A DNA stretch of 64,000 nucleotides from Paracoccaceae bacterium (GCA_014654775.1 JACVZW010000030.1:186001-250000); one strand, 5' to 3'; numbered from the stretch's first letter, positions 8,735 through 18,320 are shown. Numbers and translations are program-made. Notes: generated by a model not told the origin, from the letters alone.

Positions 8735-9061
8735 ATGCAGAACGGGGACAATTCGAGAATGAACCGCATGAGCATGAGGGAATTCCCGAAGACTGCCATG
8801 AACCGCAAGGCCAGCGACGTCTATGAGGCGGCGACGGTCGGGCCGGTGAGTCTGTCGGAACATGGGACGTCGCGCTTCGTCATCATGTCGCGACGCTATT
8901 ACGACGAACATTTCGGCCGGGGCGATGCACCGCTGCCGACTGAGATCACGCGGCATGGCATTGATCAGGTGAAGATCGAGAATGTCGATCTGACCGATGA
9001 GGAGGCGCAGCCGCTGGTCGAGGAGCTGGAGCGTCTGATCGGCGCTCGTGAATGGGGTTAA
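8735..9061 (+). CDS. Orphan Phd/YefM-like antitoxin
   Basis: Up to 108 residues; the real start may be the ATG at 8759 or 8768 (MSMREFPKTAMNRKASDVYE). The N-terminal half matches the DNA-binding fold of type II antitoxins of the Phd/YefM class: a REFPK-type first strand/helix, then GPVSLSEHGTSRFVIMSRRYYDEHF, the typical strand carrying a (F/Y)V(I/L)MS motif. The acidic C-terminal third would bind a toxin, but no toxin gene is adjacent on either side, so it is an orphan or serves as a stand-alone regulator. It is followed by a strong terminator. Confidence 0.7.
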   Translation: MQNGDNSRMNRMSMREFPKTAMNRKASDVYEAATVGPVSLSEHGTSRFVIMSRRYYDEHFGRGDAPLPTEITRHGIDQVKIENVDLTDEEAQPLVEELERLIGAREWG

Positions 9062-9092
9062 GTAACTGAAATATATTAACTTTTTTACGGAT

Positions 9093-9118
9093 GCCCGGGA
9101 TCGATTCCCGGGCCTTTC
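9093..9118 (+). terminator. Terminator after the antitoxin gene
   Basis: Perfect 8-bp stem GCCCGGGA / TCCCGGGC with a five-base loop at 9093-9113, followed by CTTTCTG. It lies between the plus-strand antitoxin gene and the converging mtlK gene and may serve both. Confidence 0.75.
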
Positions 9119-9121
9119 TGA

Positions 9122-10573
9122 TCATGAGGCGAGGAAATCCGCCAGCACCGCCCGCACGCCGCGCGCGCCCAGATCGGTGAGGAAGCCCGCGAAGGTCGCC
9201 TGAACGCGCGGATCGCGACCCAGATCGCCATAGATGTCTTCCATTCCGAGCCAGACAGCCGGATCGCTGGCGGCGGCACGGGCGGTGGCCTGCAGCCTGC
9301 TCCAGTTCGGATCATTCGGTTCGATCACCGTGCCGCCATCCGACAGGCCCATGCAGTAGCGGCACCACAGCGCAGATTCGAGAATCAACCCGCGCGGCAG
9401 GTGCCCCCGTGCCAGATTGTCGGCGATGGAAGGGATGATGAACTTGGGCTGGCGGTTCGACCCGTCGAGACAAAGCCGCCGTTCGGTATCGGCCACCTCC
9501 GGGTTGGAGAACCGCTCACGGATCAGGGTGTAATAGGCGTCGAGGTCGGTGCCGGGCACGGGCGGGACGATGGGAATGATTTCGTCCCGTTCCACCTTGT
9601 CGAGAAAACCGGAGATGAGCGGTTCGGCCATCGCCTCATGCACGTATTCGATGTCGAGCAGCCCGCCGGGATAGGCGATGATCGCATGGCCACCGTTCAG
9701 GATGCGGATCTTCATCGCCTCGTAGGCGTGGACATGGTCGGTGAAGGTGACGCCCACCTTTTCCAGCGGCGGGCGGCCTGCGGGGAAGTGATCTTCAAGC
9801 ACCCATTGGCGGAAGGGTTCGCAGGTCACGGGGACGGGGTCGTCGGCCAGACCGAAGGCGGCCGCCATGGCCCTTTCGCGGGGGCCAGTGGCGGGGGTGA
9901 TGCGGTCCACCATGCCGTTGGGGAAGGCGACCTCGGCTTCGACCCAATTGGCCAGCGCCGGGTCGGACAGGCGGGCGAGGCCCGCGACGGCAGCACGGGT
10001 GACGTGGCCGTTGCCGGGAAGGTTGTCGCAGGACATGACGGTAAAGGGGGCGATGCCTTTGGCGCGGCGGGCCTTCAGGGCGGCGAGGATCGCGCCGAAG
10101 GCGGTGGCGGGGCGGTCGGGATTTGCTGCATCGGCGCGGATGTCGGAATGGGTGGGATCAAAGCGCCCCGTGGCCGGATCGACGTAATACCCACCTTCCG
10201 TGACGGTGAGCGAGACGATGCGAATCTCAGGCAGCGTCATGGCGGCGATGAGGGCGCTGTTGTCGGGCTGTACCTCGATGAAATCCACCATCGCGCCGAT
10301 GCGGCGGGCAGTCTTTCCGGCGGGATCAAGCTCGATCACGGTGGAGAGGAAGTCCTGCGCCTTGAGCGCGTCCCGCATGCGGGAATCGGGGGCGCGGACA
10401 CCGGCGCCGAGGATCGCCCAATCCATCGCCTCTCCGGTCGCGAAGAGGTCGTCAAGATAGACGGCCATATGCGCGCGGTGGAAATTGCCGAGGCCGATAT
10501 GGACGATGCCGGGGGTCAGGCGGCTGCGGTCATAGGCGGGATGCGCGACGGGAACGGGGTCATGCGTGGTCAT
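9122..10573 (-). CDS. mtlK: Mannitol 2-dehydrogenase family polyol dehydrogenase
   Basis: 483-residue long-chain polyol dehydrogenase, normal length for mannitol 2-dehydrogenase. It oxidises mannitol (or arabitol/sorbitol) to the ketose with NAD+. The N-terminal Rossmann motif is IVHIGLGNFHRAH (about residues 24-36); the catalytic signature K-I-R-I-L-N-G-G-H lies near residues 290-300. It is the last gene of the smo cluster, 90 bases after a short-chain dehydrogenase, as in Rhodobacter sphaeroides, where MtlK is encoded with SmoS. The exact polyol preference cannot be read from sequence. Confidence 0.92.
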   Translation of the reverse strand: MTTHDPVPVAHPAYDRSRLTPGIVHIGLGNFHRAHMAVYLDDLFATGEAMDWAILGAGVRAPDSRMRDALKAQDFLSTVIELDPAGKTARRIGAMVDFIEVQPDNSALIAAMTLPEIRIVSLTVTEGGYYVDPATGRFDPTHSDIRADAANPDRPATAFGAILAALKARRAKGIAPFTVMSCDNLPGNGHVTRAAVAGLARLSDPALANWVEAEVAFPNGMVDRITPATGPRERAMAAAFGLADDPVPVTCEPFRQWVLEDHFPAGRPPLEKVGVTFTDHVHAYEAMKIRILNGGHAIIAYPGGLLDIEYVHEAMAEPLISGFLDKVERDEIIPIVPPVPGTDLDAYYTLIRERFSNPEVADTERRLCLDGSNRQPKFIIPSIADNLARGHLPRGLILESALWCRYCMGLSDGGTVIEPNDPNWSRLQATARAAASDPAVWLGMEDIYGDLGRDPRVQATFAGFLTDLGARGVRAVLADFLAS

Positions 10574-10663
10574 GGGAAGCCTCGGTCGGAAGGGCCCACA
10601 GGGGGCGGCGCAGGCAGGGGCCGTCTGGAGAAGGGTCTACAGGGGTCAGGTGAGACAGGGTCA

Positions 10664-11425
10664 TCATGCCATCCAGTTCCCCCCGTCGACGCCATAGCAT
10701 TGGGCCACGACGTAATCCGCCTCGGCGGAGGCGAGGAAGACGGCCATTCCCGCCACCTCGTCCGGCGTGCCGAAACGGCCGAAGGGGACGCCTTGGCCCA
10801 CCACGCGCTTCTTTTCGCCGATGGGCAGGCCCTCGGCCTTGGCAAACAGCGCGTCCACATGATCCCACATATCGCTTTCGATGACGCCGGGCGCGATGGC
10901 GTTGACGTTGATGCCATGGGCGATCAGGTTCAGCCCTGCTGATTGGGTCAGGCTGATCACCGCCGCCTTGGTCGCGCAATAGACGGCGCCGAGCGGTTCG
11001 CCCCGGCGGCCTGCCTGACTCGCCATGTTGATGATCTTGCCGCCCTGCCCCCGCGCGATCATGTGGCGCGCGACGGCCTGCATCGTGAAGAGCGTGCCCG
11101 CGACATTGACGGCGAAGAGCCGATCGAAGCTGTCGTGGGTGATGTCCGTGATGGGCGCGAGATCGTAGACGCCCGCATTGTTCACGAGGATGTCGATATG
11201 GCCCATATCCGCAATGGCCTGCGCGACGCCCGCATCGATGCTGTCCTGCCGCGTGACATCCATCTGCAGCCCCCGCGCGCCCATGGCGCGGGCGGCGTCA
11301 TGCACGGTTGCGCCAAGATCGGCCACTGTGACCACCGCCCCTTCCCGCAGGAAGGCACGGGCGAAGGCCGCGCCGATGCCGCGCGCCCCTCCGGTGATCA
11401 ATGCCGTCTTGCCCGCGAGCCGCAT
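10664..11425 (-). CDS. Short-chain dehydrogenase, SmoS paralogue
   Basis: 253-residue SDR using the ATG at 11425 ([13 protein letters not shown]), one base after the upstream gene's stop. It shows the cofactor motif TGGARGIG, NNAGVY, the catalytic Ser in NMASQAGR and the YCATK motif. It is very similar to the next gene upstream (same [17 protein letters not shown] and [10 protein letters not shown] blocks), so the pair arose by tandem duplication. The NNAGVYDLAP loop and the ESDMWDHVD segment differ, suggesting a different polyol or ketose preference. It is part of the smo operon. Confidence 0.88.
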   Translation of the reverse strand: MRLAGKTALITGGARGIGAAFARAFLREGAVVTVADLGATVHDAARAMGARGLQMDVTRQDSIDAGVAQAIADMGHIDILVNNAGVYDLAPITDITHDSFDRLFAVNVAGTLFTMQAVARHMIARGQGGKIINMASQAGRRGEPLGAVYCATKAAVISLTQSAGLNLIAHGINVNAIAPGVIESDMWDHVDALFAKAEGLPIGEKKRVVGQGVPFGRFGTPDEVAGMAVFLASAEADYVVAQCYGVDGGNWMA

Positions 11426-11426
11426 G

Positions 11427-12197
11427 TCAGGCCATCCAGTTCCCGCCATCGACGCCGAAGCATTGGGCGACGATGTATTTCGCTTCGGGGGTCGCGAGGA
11501 AGATCGCCATCCCCGTTAGGTCCGCGGCGGTGCCCATGCGCCCGAAAGGAACGGCGGCGCCGACCTCCTTCTTTTTCTGGCCCAGCGGCTTGCCTTCATA
11601 CTTGGCGAAGAAGGCATCGACGCCGTCCCAGTGTTCGCCATCCACCACACCCGGTGCAATGGCGTTGACGTTGATGCCATGGGAGATGAGGTTGAGCCCC
11701 GCCGACTGGGTAAAGCTGATGACAGCAGCCTTGGTGGCGCAATAGACACCCACCAGACCCTCACCACGACGGCCCGCTTGGGACGCCATGTTGATAATCG
11801 TGCCGCCCTGCCCCCGGTCGATCATGTGGCGCGCGGCGGCCTGCGTGCAGAACATCGTACCAGCCACGTTGACCGCAAAGAGGCGGTCGTAATCGGCGCG
11901 GGTAATCTCGACGATGGGCGCGGCGGTGAAGAGCGCCGCGTTGTTGATCAGGATGTCGATATGGCCAAGGGCGGCTATGGCCGAGGTGAAGCCCGCGTCG
12001 ATGCTGTCCTGCCGCGTCACGTCCATCTGCACCGCCACTGCCTGCGGGCCGAGGGAGGCGGCGGCCTTGGCGACGGCTTCGGCATTGATATCGGCCAGCG
12101 CGACCCGTGTGCCTTCGGCGATATAGGCGCGGGCGAATTCAAGCCCGATGCCCCGCGCAGCGCCTGTGATCAGGGCGGTTTTTCCTTGCAGCCTCAT
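11427..12197 (-). CDS. smoS: Sorbitol dehydrogenase SmoS (SDR)
   Basis: 256-residue SDR closely resembling Rhodobacter sphaeroides sorbitol dehydrogenase SmoS, which oxidises glucitol to fructose and galactitol to tagatose with NAD+. Motifs are TGAARGIG (cofactor), [16 protein letters not shown], Ser in [16 protein letters not shown], and [17 protein letters not shown], the last typical of SmoS. Its ATG overlaps the stop of the upstream ATPase gene. Expression is likely controlled with the transporter by the SorC-type regulator at 16576-17532. Confidence 0.92.
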   Translation of the reverse strand: MRLQGKTALITGAARGIGLEFARAYIAEGTRVALADINAEAVAKAAASLGPQAVAVQMDVTRQDSIDAGFTSAIAALGHIDILINNAALFTAAPIVEITRADYDRLFAVNVAGTMFCTQAAARHMIDRGQGGTIINMASQAGRRGEGLVGVYCATKAAVISFTQSAGLNLISHGINVNAIAPGVVDGEHWDGVDAFFAKYEGKPLGQKKKEVGAAVPFGRMGTAADLTGMAIFLATPEAKYIVAQCFGVDGGNWMA

Positions 12198-13192
12198 GCC
12201 AGTGCCTTTCCGGAAGCATCGAAACGGTGGATCTTGCTTGCCTGCGGCGAAAGGGCCACGCGGTCGCCGTGATGCAGTGCCACGTCACCATTGGCGCGGA
12301 CGGTCACCACCTCGCCGCTGTCGAGCGTGACCTTGAGGAAGGTGTCCGACCCCAGATGTTCCGTCAGACCGACGGTGCCCTGCCACATGCCGCCCGCACC
12401 GATGTCGAGATGTTCGGGACGGATGCCGATGGTGGCGGCGTTGTGCTTCGCGGCCTCGGCCCCAGCCAGGAAGTTCATCTTGGGACTGCCGATGAACCCC
12501 GCGACAAAGAGGTTCTGCGGGTGGTGATAGAGGTCGAGGGGCGACCCCACCTGTTCCACCCGCCCGGCGTTGAGGACCACGATCTTGTCGGCCATGGTCA
12601 TGGCTTCGACCTGATCATGGGTCACGTAGATCATGGTGGTCTTCAGGGACTGGTGCAGTTCGGTGATTTCCTGCCGCATGCCCACGCGCAGGGCAGCGTC
12701 GAGGTTCGAGAGCGGTTCGTCGAAGAGGAAAGCCGAAGGTTCGCGCACGATGGCCCGCCCGATCGCCACGCGCTGGCGTTGACCACCCGAAAGCTGGCCG
12801 GGACGGCGGTCGAGATAGGAGGTGAGGTTGAGGACCTTTGCCGCCCGTTCCACCCGCGCGGCCTGCTCGGATTCGGACATCCCCGCCATCTTGAGCGGGA
12901 AGGCGATGTTTTTCCGAACGCTCATATGGGGATAAAGCGCATAGGACTGGAACACCATGGCCAGCCCCCGCTTGGCGGGGGGAAGGGTCGTCGCATCCTT
13001 GCCGTCGATGGCGATGGTGCCGGAGGTCGTATCCTCCAGCCCCGCGATCAGGCGCAGGAGGGTGGATTTCCCGCAGCCGGAGGGGCCGACGAAGACCACG
13101 AATTCGCCATCCTCGATAGACAGGTCGATGCCCGGGATGACATCCACCTCGCCAAAGGATTTGCGGACCTGTGTCAGCTGGATCTTTCCCAT
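12194..13192 (-). CDS. smoK: Polyol ABC transporter ATP-binding protein SmoK
   Basis: 332-residue ATPase of the MalK/UgpC subfamily (CUT1). Walker [10 protein letters not shown] is at residues 36-44, followed by the Q-loop [14 protein letters not shown], signature [15 protein letters not shown], Walker [16 protein letters not shown] and switch VTHDQVEAM. The C-terminal third is the regulatory TOBE/OB region. It energises uptake through SmoFG. Codon overlap with smoS and an 8-base gap from smoG place it in the operon. Confidence 0.94.
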   Translation of the reverse strand: MGKIQLTQVRKSFGEVDVIPGIDLSIEDGEFVVFVGPSGCGKSTLLRLIAGLEDTTSGTIAIDGKDATTLPPAKRGLAMVFQSYALYPHMSVRKNIAFPLKMAGMSESEQAARVERAAKVLNLTSYLDRRPGQLSGGQRQRVAIGRAIVREPSAFLFDEPLSNLDAALRVGMRQEITELHQSLKTTMIYVTHDQVEAMTMADKIVVLNAGRVEQVGSPLDLYHHPQNLFVAGFIGSPKMNFLAGAEAAKHNAATIGIRPEHLDIGAGGMWQGTVGLTEHLGSDTFLKVTLDSGEVVTVRANGDVALHHGDRVALSPQASKIHRFDASGKALA

Positions 13193-13199
13193 CTCTTCC

Positions 13200-14030
13200 T
13201 CACTTCACCGCGCCGAAGGTCAGGCCGCGGACGAGTTGCTTTTGGCTGAACCAGCCAAGAATCAGGATCGGCAGGATGGCCATGGCGCTGGCTGCCGAGA
13301 GTTTCGCGTAGAACAGGCCCTGCGGGGCCGAGAAGCTGGCGATGAAGGCCGACAGGGGGGCGGCCTTGGTCGTGGTCAGCGTGATGGTCCAGAACGCCTC
13401 GTTCCAGGCGAGGATGATGTTCAGGAGCATGGTGGAGGCGATGCCCGGCAGAGCCATGGGCGTGAGAACATAGACGATCTCGCTCCAGAGGCTGGCTCCG
13501 TCCATGCGGGCGGCCTCGAGGATCTCGGCGGGGATTTCCTTGAAATAGGTGTAGAGCATCCAGATGATGATCGGCAGGTTCATCAGCATCAGCGCGAGGA
13601 TGAGGCCGAGCTTGGTGTCGAAGAGGCCGATGCGCTGAAACACCAGATACAGCGGGATGAGGACGGCCACAGCCGGCATCATCTTGGTCGACAGCATCCA
13701 CATCAGCAGGTCTTTTGTCCGCTTGCCCGGCACGAAGGCCATGGACCATGCGGCAGGGATCGCGATGGCGAGACCCAGCAGGGTAGAGCCGATGGAGATG
13801 ACGACGGAATTCCAGAAGAAGCGCGGATAGTCGGAGCGCTGCCAGACCTCGGCGTAATTCTCCAGCGTCCAATCCGCCGAGAGGAGTTCGGGCGGCATGG
13901 CGACGGCGGAGGCTTCGGTCTTGAAGCTGGTCAGGACCATCCAGAGGACGGGGAAGAAGATCGTCAGCGCAACGCCCCATGCGGCAAGCGTGGCGATCAG
14001 GCGACGGCGGGGGGATTGGGCGCGGGCCAT
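13200..14030 (-). CDS. smoG: Polyol ABC transporter permease SmoG
   Basis: 276-residue inner-membrane permease of the MalG type with about six helices. The EAA loop that docks on the ATPase reads [20 protein letters not shown] (about residue 185). The N-terminus is [20 protein letters not shown], usual for the second permease of CUT1 systems. It pairs with SmoF encoded just upstream and is followed by the ATPase gene. Confidence 0.92.
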   Translation of the reverse strand: MARAQSPRRRLIATLAAWGVALTIFFPVLWMVLTSFKTEASAVAMPPELLSADWTLENYAEVWQRSDYPRFFWNSVVISIGSTLLGLAIAIPAAWSMAFVPGKRTKDLLMWMLSTKMMPAVAVLIPLYLVFQRIGLFDTKLGLILALMLMNLPIIIWMLYTYFKEIPAEILEAARMDGASLWSEIVYVLTPMALPGIASTMLLNIILAWNEAFWTITLTTTKAAPLSAFIASFSAPQGLFYAKLSAASAMAILPILILGWFSQKQLVRGLTFGAVK

Positions 14031-14043
14031 GGTCTGTGTCCCC

Positions 14044-14916
14044 TCAGTTATCCAGATGCCGCCCGATGCCGCGCATCAGGAAGTAGGCCACGATATTGGC
14101 AAGGATGACGGCGATGATCCCGCCCGCGGCGGCGCGGCCGATATCTTTGGCCACGATCGCCTGCTTGAAGATCATGTAGGGCAGCGTGGTGGAGGCGGAG
14201 CCGGGGCCCCCTTGGGTGGTGGTGAAGATCTCGCCGAAGATGCCCAGAAGGAAGATGGTCTGGATCAGGATGACGACCGTGATCGCCCGCGTCAGATGCG
14301 GCAGGATGATGTAGCGGAAGCGGTTGAAGGGCGAGGCGCCATCCATTTCCGCCGCTTCGAGTTGTTCGGAGGACAGCGATTGCAGCGCGGTGAGGAAGAT
14401 CAGCGTGGCGAAGGGCAGCCATTCCCATGAGACGATGCCGATGACGGACCAGAGGGGATAATCTTCAAGGAACAGAATGGGTTGCATGCCGAAGCCGCGG
14501 GTGATGGCCGAAAAGAGGCCATTCTGCGGATGCATAAAGAGGTTTTCCCAGATCGACGCCGCCACCGGGGGCATCACGAAGAAGGGCGAGATGACGAGGA
14601 TGCGCAGCATCCCCTGCCCTTTCACCGGCTGGTCGATCAGAAGCGCGATCAAGACGCCGAGGATGACGGTGATCACCAGAACCCCGCCGACAAGGGCCAG
14701 AGTGTTGAAGATCGCGAGCCAGAAATCGGGCGAGTTCAGGAACCACAGGTAATGGTTGAACCCCACCCAGCCTGACCGTTCCGGCGTCAGCAGACGGTAG
14801 AAGCGGAACGAGAAGTAGAGCGTCATGGCCAGCGGCACGATCATCCAGATGAACAGGACGAAGACCGAAGGGGCCACCATCAGGCGCGCGGCGAGACGGG
14901 TGGATTGGGTGGACAT
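14044..14916 (-). CDS. smoF: Polyol ABC transporter permease SmoF
   Basis: 290-residue MalF-type permease. I use ATG 14916 (MSTQSTRLAARLMVAPSVFV), which has a GGAGAC ribosome site, rather than the longer frame to 14982. It has six predicted helices and the EAA loop QLEAAEMDGASPFNRFRYII. The permease genes are separated from the binding-protein gene by a terminator-like hairpin, which would lower their expression relative to smoE. Confidence 0.92.
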   Translation of the reverse strand: MSTQSTRLAARLMVAPSVFVLFIWMIVPLAMTLYFSFRFYRLLTPERSGWVGFNHYLWFLNSPDFWLAIFNTLALVGGVLVITVILGVLIALLIDQPVKGQGMLRILVISPFFVMPPVAASIWENLFMHPQNGLFSAITRGFGMQPILFLEDYPLWSVIGIVSWEWLPFATLIFLTALQSLSSEQLEAAEMDGASPFNRFRYIILPHLTRAITVVILIQTIFLLGIFGEIFTTTQGGPGSASTTLPYMIFKQAIVAKDIGRAAAGGIIAVILANIVAYFLMRGIGRHLDN

Positions 14917-15007
14917 GGGCGTCTCCGGGGGTCTTGGCTGGCCCGTCGGGCCGGGTTGGTGCGGGCAAAGGGCGCGAACCAAGCAAGCGTAACGTATTGG
15001 TCTGGAT

Positions 15008-15040
15008 AAAAAAACCGGGGACGGCCCGAAAGCCGCCCCC
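15008..15040 (-). terminator. Attenuating terminator between smoE and smoF
   Basis: On the minus strand a stem of about nine pairs (GGGGGCGGC / GCCGTCCCC, one G-T pair) is followed by GGTTTTTTT. It lies just after the smoE stop and before the permease genes. Such hairpins commonly keep binding-protein mRNA abundant while letting some transcripts continue. Confidence 0.8.
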
Positions 15041-15052
15041 GATCCGGGAGGA

Positions 15053-16363
15053 TCACTGGATGTAGCCTGCGGCCTTCATCTCTTCGGTCACGGCAGCCTG
15101 TGCCTCGGCCAGAGCTTCGTCCGAGGTCTTCTGGCCCGCCAGAGCGGCCGAGAAGATTTCGCCAACCGTCGTGCCCAGACCCTGGAATTCCGGGATGGCC
15201 ACGAACTGCACGCCGACATAGGGCACCGGCTTGACCGTCGGAGCGTTCGGGTCAGCGGCGTTGATGCTGTCGATCGTCATTTTGGCGAAGGGGATGTTCG
15301 CATACTCGGGGTTCGAGTAGAGCGAGGTCCGGGTGCCCGGAGGCACGTTCGCCCAACCTTCCTTGGAGGCGACGAGGGCCAGATAGTCCTTGTTGGTCGC
15401 CCAGTTGATGAAGGTCTTGGCCGCATCCTGCGCGTCGGACGAGGACGGGATGGCCAGCGACCATGCCCAGAGCCAGTTGCCGCGCTTGCCGAGGCCGTTG
15501 TCCGGCGCCAGCGCGAAGCCGACTTGATCGGCGACGGTGGAGTCCTTGCCGGTCACGAAGGAGGCCGCAACAGTGGCGTCGATCCACATGCCGCACTTGC
15601 CCTGCTGGAACAGCGTCAGGTTTTCGTTGAAGCCGTTGTTCGATGCGCCGGGGGGACCGTACTGGTTCATCAGGTTCAGATAGAAGTCGAGCGTGGCCTT
15701 CCATTCCGGCTGGTCGAACTGGGCGTTCCAGTTCTCGTCGAACCAGCGCGCGCCGAAGGAGTTGGACATGGCGGTCAGGAAGGCCATGTTCTCGCCCCAG
15801 CCGGCCTTGCCGCGCAGGCAGATGCCGTTGATTTCCGCATCGCGGTTGGTCATCGCGGCGGCGGCCTTTTCGATATCGGCCCAGGTCGGCGCGTCGGGCA
15901 TCGTCAGGCCGGCGGCTTCCATCAGGTCCTTGCGGTACATGACCATGGAGGATTCGCCGTAGAAGGGCGAGGCGAAGAGGTTGCCGTCGACCGTCAGGCC
16001 ACCCCGGATGGCGGGCAGCAGGTCATCCACGTCATAGTCGGCGGGCAGGTCGTTGAGCGAGGTCAGCCAGCCCTGCTTGCCCCAGATCGGAACTTCGTAG
16101 GTGCCGATGGTGATGACGTCATACTGACCGCCGCCGGTGGCGATATCGGTCGTCACGTTCTGGCGCAGAACGTTTTCTTCCAGCGTCACCCATTCGACCT
16201 TGATGTCGGGATGCTTGGCATAGAAGTCGTCCATCAGGCCCTGCATGCGGACCATGTCGCCGTTGTTCACCGTGGCGACGGTGATCGTGGTTTCGGCCAG
16301 CGCAGCCCCCGCGAGGGTGAGCGAAACCGTCGCGCCCAAAAGCGCGCGATGCGAGATTTTCAT
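15053..16363 (-). CDS. smoE: Polyol ABC transporter substrate-binding protein SmoE
   Basis: 436-residue periplasmic binding protein of family 1 (CUT1). ATG 16363 follows a GGAGGAACACA ribosome site and gives MKISHRALLGATVSLTLAG, a Sec signal peptide cut after ALA about residue 23. The mature part starts TTITVATVNNGDMVRMQGL, and FASPFYGESSMVMYRKDL and YLNLMNQYGPPGASNNGF are typical of mannitol/sorbitol binders. It is the first gene of the transporter operon. Confidence 0.94.
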   Translation of the reverse strand: MKISHRALLGATVSLTLAGAALAETTITVATVNNGDMVRMQGLMDDFYAKHPDIKVEWVTLEENVLRQNVTTDIATGGGQYDVITIGTYEVPIWGKQGWLTSLNDLPADYDVDDLLPAIRGGLTVDGNLFASPFYGESSMVMYRKDLMEAAGLTMPDAPTWADIEKAAAAMTNRDAEINGICLRGKAGWGENMAFLTAMSNSFGARWFDENWNAQFDQPEWKATLDFYLNLMNQYGPPGASNNGFNENLTLFQQGKCGMWIDATVAASFVTGKDSTVADQVGFALAPDNGLGKRGNWLWAWSLAIPSSSDAQDAAKTFINWATNKDYLALVASKEGWANVPPGTRTSLYSNPEYANIPFAKMTIDSINAADPNAPTVKPVPYVGVQFVAIPEFQGLGTTVGEIFSAALAGQKTSDEALAEAQAAVTEEMKAAGYIQ

Positions 16364-16386
16364 TGTGTTCCTCCCATTGAAGCGAC

Positions 16387-16415
16387 TGAGCATTTAATCG
16401 CCTAATGAGCAATTA
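16387..16415. promoter_or_regulatory. Putative SmoC operator (direct repeats)
   Basis: Two direct repeats TGAGCATTTA (16387-16396) and TGAGCAATTA (16406-16415), 19 bases apart, lie 24-52 bases upstream of smoE, in the short gap between the SorC-type regulator gene and the operon it likely controls. SorC-family regulators bind repeated AT-rich sites in such gaps; the assignment is inference. Confidence 0.35.
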
Positions 16416-16575
16416 CCCACATTTCGGGCGCAGCCGTCAAGTCTGTTCTTGCCCGCGATGTCGGCAAGCATGGAAAAAATGCGCCAAAAATTCCGGCAGG
16501 AACGCAACGGAAAGCCTAGGAGTGCTGGATTGAGAAAGGGTAAACGGGCCGCTCCACCGATGCCGCGGCGCGGCA

Positions 16576-17532
16576 TCAGCGCTGATCGAGAATCGCGCGG
16601 GCGGATGATTCGTCGGTCACGATGCCATTGAGGATGCCCGACTTGAGCGCGGCCCGCATGGCGGGAACCTTGGACAGACCGGCAGCCACGCCGATCGCGG
16701 GGCGGGTGAGGCGCGGGACGATCTGCACACCGCCGTTGCGGGTGGTCTCCGGCTCTTCCAGATAGCGGCCTTCGGCGTCGAAGACCCAACCCGCCACCTC
16801 GCCCACCGCGCCGCGTTTCTGAAGCGAAGAAAGCTCGGCCCGCGTGATGAAGCCATCCGCCAGAAGGGGGGCGTCGTCGCCCATCTGGCCCACGCCCACG
16901 AAGATCACATCGGCCCTTTGGGCGAGTTCACGGACGCGGGCGATCGGGGCAAGGGCGGTGAAGGCCTGAAACTCTGCGAGGCTGGACGAGATCACGGGCA
17001 TGGGCATCGGGTAATGCGGCGCGCGGATCTTGTCGGCGATACGCATGATCACGTCGAAGAACGAGGCAGAGCCGTCGGGAGCGATGTTTCCGATCATGGA
17101 AACAAGGCTGTGCTGGGGGGCGTCCATGGTGGTCATGGCATCCACCATGCCCCTGAGCGCGCGGCCCGTGCCGAGTGCGATGACCAGCGGGTCTGGCATG
17201 GCGAGGAAACGCTCAAGCTCTTGCGCGGCGGAGGGGGCGATGGCGCGGACGGCATCGGCGCCGGGGCCGAGGCCCGGGGCGACGCGGGCGCGGATCAGGC
17301 CGAAACGGTCGGTAAGTGCCTGTTCCAGTTCAAGACAGGCGGCGATAGGGTGTTCGATGCGGACATGGACCAGACCTTCGGCCATGGCGCGGCTGACAAG
17401 GCGCTGGGCGCGCTGGCGGCTGACGCCAAGCTCGCGGGCGATCTGGTCCTGTGTCATGCCCGCGACGTAATAGAGCCAGCCCGCGCGGGCGGCATCGTCG
17501 CTTTGGCTGGGTTCGGCATCGTTTAGGGTCAT
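16576..17532 (-). CDS. smoC: SorC-family sugar-binding transcriptional regulator
   Basis: 318-residue regulator. Residues 15-60 form a winged helix (YVAGMTQDQIARELGVSRQRAQRLVSRA), and the rest is the SorC sugar-binding domain with LGTGRALRGMVDAM, VFVGVGQMGDD and a terminal GIVTDESSARAIL. It probably senses a polyol or its phosphate and controls the smo operon. It overlaps the HAD gene by four bases (ATGA) and precedes smoE on the same strand by 212 bases, so HAD-regulator-smo may be a single functional unit. Confidence 0.9.
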   Translation of the reverse strand: MTLNDAEPSQSDDAARAGWLYYVAGMTQDQIARELGVSRQRAQRLVSRAMAEGLVHVRIEHPIAACLELEQALTDRFGLIRARVAPGLGPGADAVRAIAPSAAQELERFLAMPDPLVIALGTGRALRGMVDAMTTMDAPQHSLVSMIGNIAPDGSASFFDVIMRIADKIRAPHYPMPMPVISSSLAEFQAFTALAPIARVRELAQRADVIFVGVGQMGDDAPLLADGFITRAELSSLQKRGAVGEVAGWVFDAEGRYLEEPETTRNGGVQIVPRLTRPAIGVAAGLSKVPAMRAALKSGILNGIVTDESSARAILDQR

Positions 17533-18215
17533 GGCGTCACTCTCTGGGCATCGAACAGGGCCGGATGCGCGGTGCGCAAAGCGCGGAAACTGTCATAGCT
17601 CGCCTCAGGAATGGCATCTTCGGGCGGGGTCAGGTCAAGCCCTTTGAGATGGCTGCCTCCGGTAAAGCGCCAGACCCGCATGCCCGCAGCAAGGCCCGCG
17701 CGGACGCCGTTCAGGCTGTCTTCCAGCACGATGCAGGCGGCGGGATCAGCCCCCATCCGCGCGGCGGCATGCAGGAAGAGATCGGGCGCGGGCTTGCCGC
17801 GCGCGACTTCGGACGCGGTGAAGGCGAGGCCGTCGAACAGCGCGGAAAGCCCTGTGATTTCAAGGGATTTTCGCATCCGTTCGGGGCTGGAAGAGGTCGC
17901 GAGGCAATAGGGTATCGCCATGTCGCGGAGGGTGTCCACCACATCCGGCATCACGGCAAGGTCGCGTTCAAAGGCGGCCAGAAGACGGGCGCGATAATCG
18001 GCTTCGAAGCGGTCGGGAAGCTGTACTCCCCAGCGGTCGCGCACCTCTTGCAGGACCACCGGATAGGAGCGGCCGAGGAAATGACGGCTGACGAAGGCCA
18101 TGTCCATCTCGACGCCGTAGCCCTTGAGTTCTGCGATGAGTTGGCGCGCAGAGATGACTTCGGAGTCGATCAGGACACCGTCGCAATCGAAGATGAAGAG
18201 CTGCGGGATGGTCAT
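17529..18215 (-). CDS. HAD-superfamily phosphatase/phosphoglucomutase-like protein
   Basis: 228 residues from ATG 18215 (MTIPQLFIFDCDGVLIDSE). HAD motif I is FDCDGVLID, motif II is ATSSSPE, Lys in RGKPAPDLF and motif IV is IVLEDSLNGV, as in beta-phosphoglucomutase-like subfamily I enzymes. The cap domain is helical. The longer frame to 18275 adds only low-complexity sequence. Beside the polyol regulator it probably removes phosphate from a sugar or polyol phosphate; the substrate is not known. Confidence 0.88.
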   Translation of the reverse strand: MTIPQLFIFDCDGVLIDSEVISARQLIAELKGYGVEMDMAFVSRHFLGRSYPVVLQEVRDRWGVQLPDRFEADYRARLLAAFERDLAVMPDVVDTLRDMAIPYCLATSSSPERMRKSLEITGLSALFDGLAFTASEVARGKPAPDLFLHAAARMGADPAACIVLEDSLNGVRAGLAAGMRVWRFTGGSHLKGLDLTPPEDAIPEASYDSFRALRTAHPALFDAQRVTP

Positions 18216-18320
18216 GGCGGGAGAGTGCGGCGGGGCGGGCGGGGCTGTCAACGGGGCTGTGCGGGTGGCGGTCAAGTGTTTGTCGGTGCTGGATTAATTC
18301 TGCTTGGGGGCCGAAAACGG

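Noticed and set aside
9401-10942. Plus-strand open frame opposite mtlK
   Set aside because: Shadow of mtlK caused by GC codon bias; no domain and no ribosome site.
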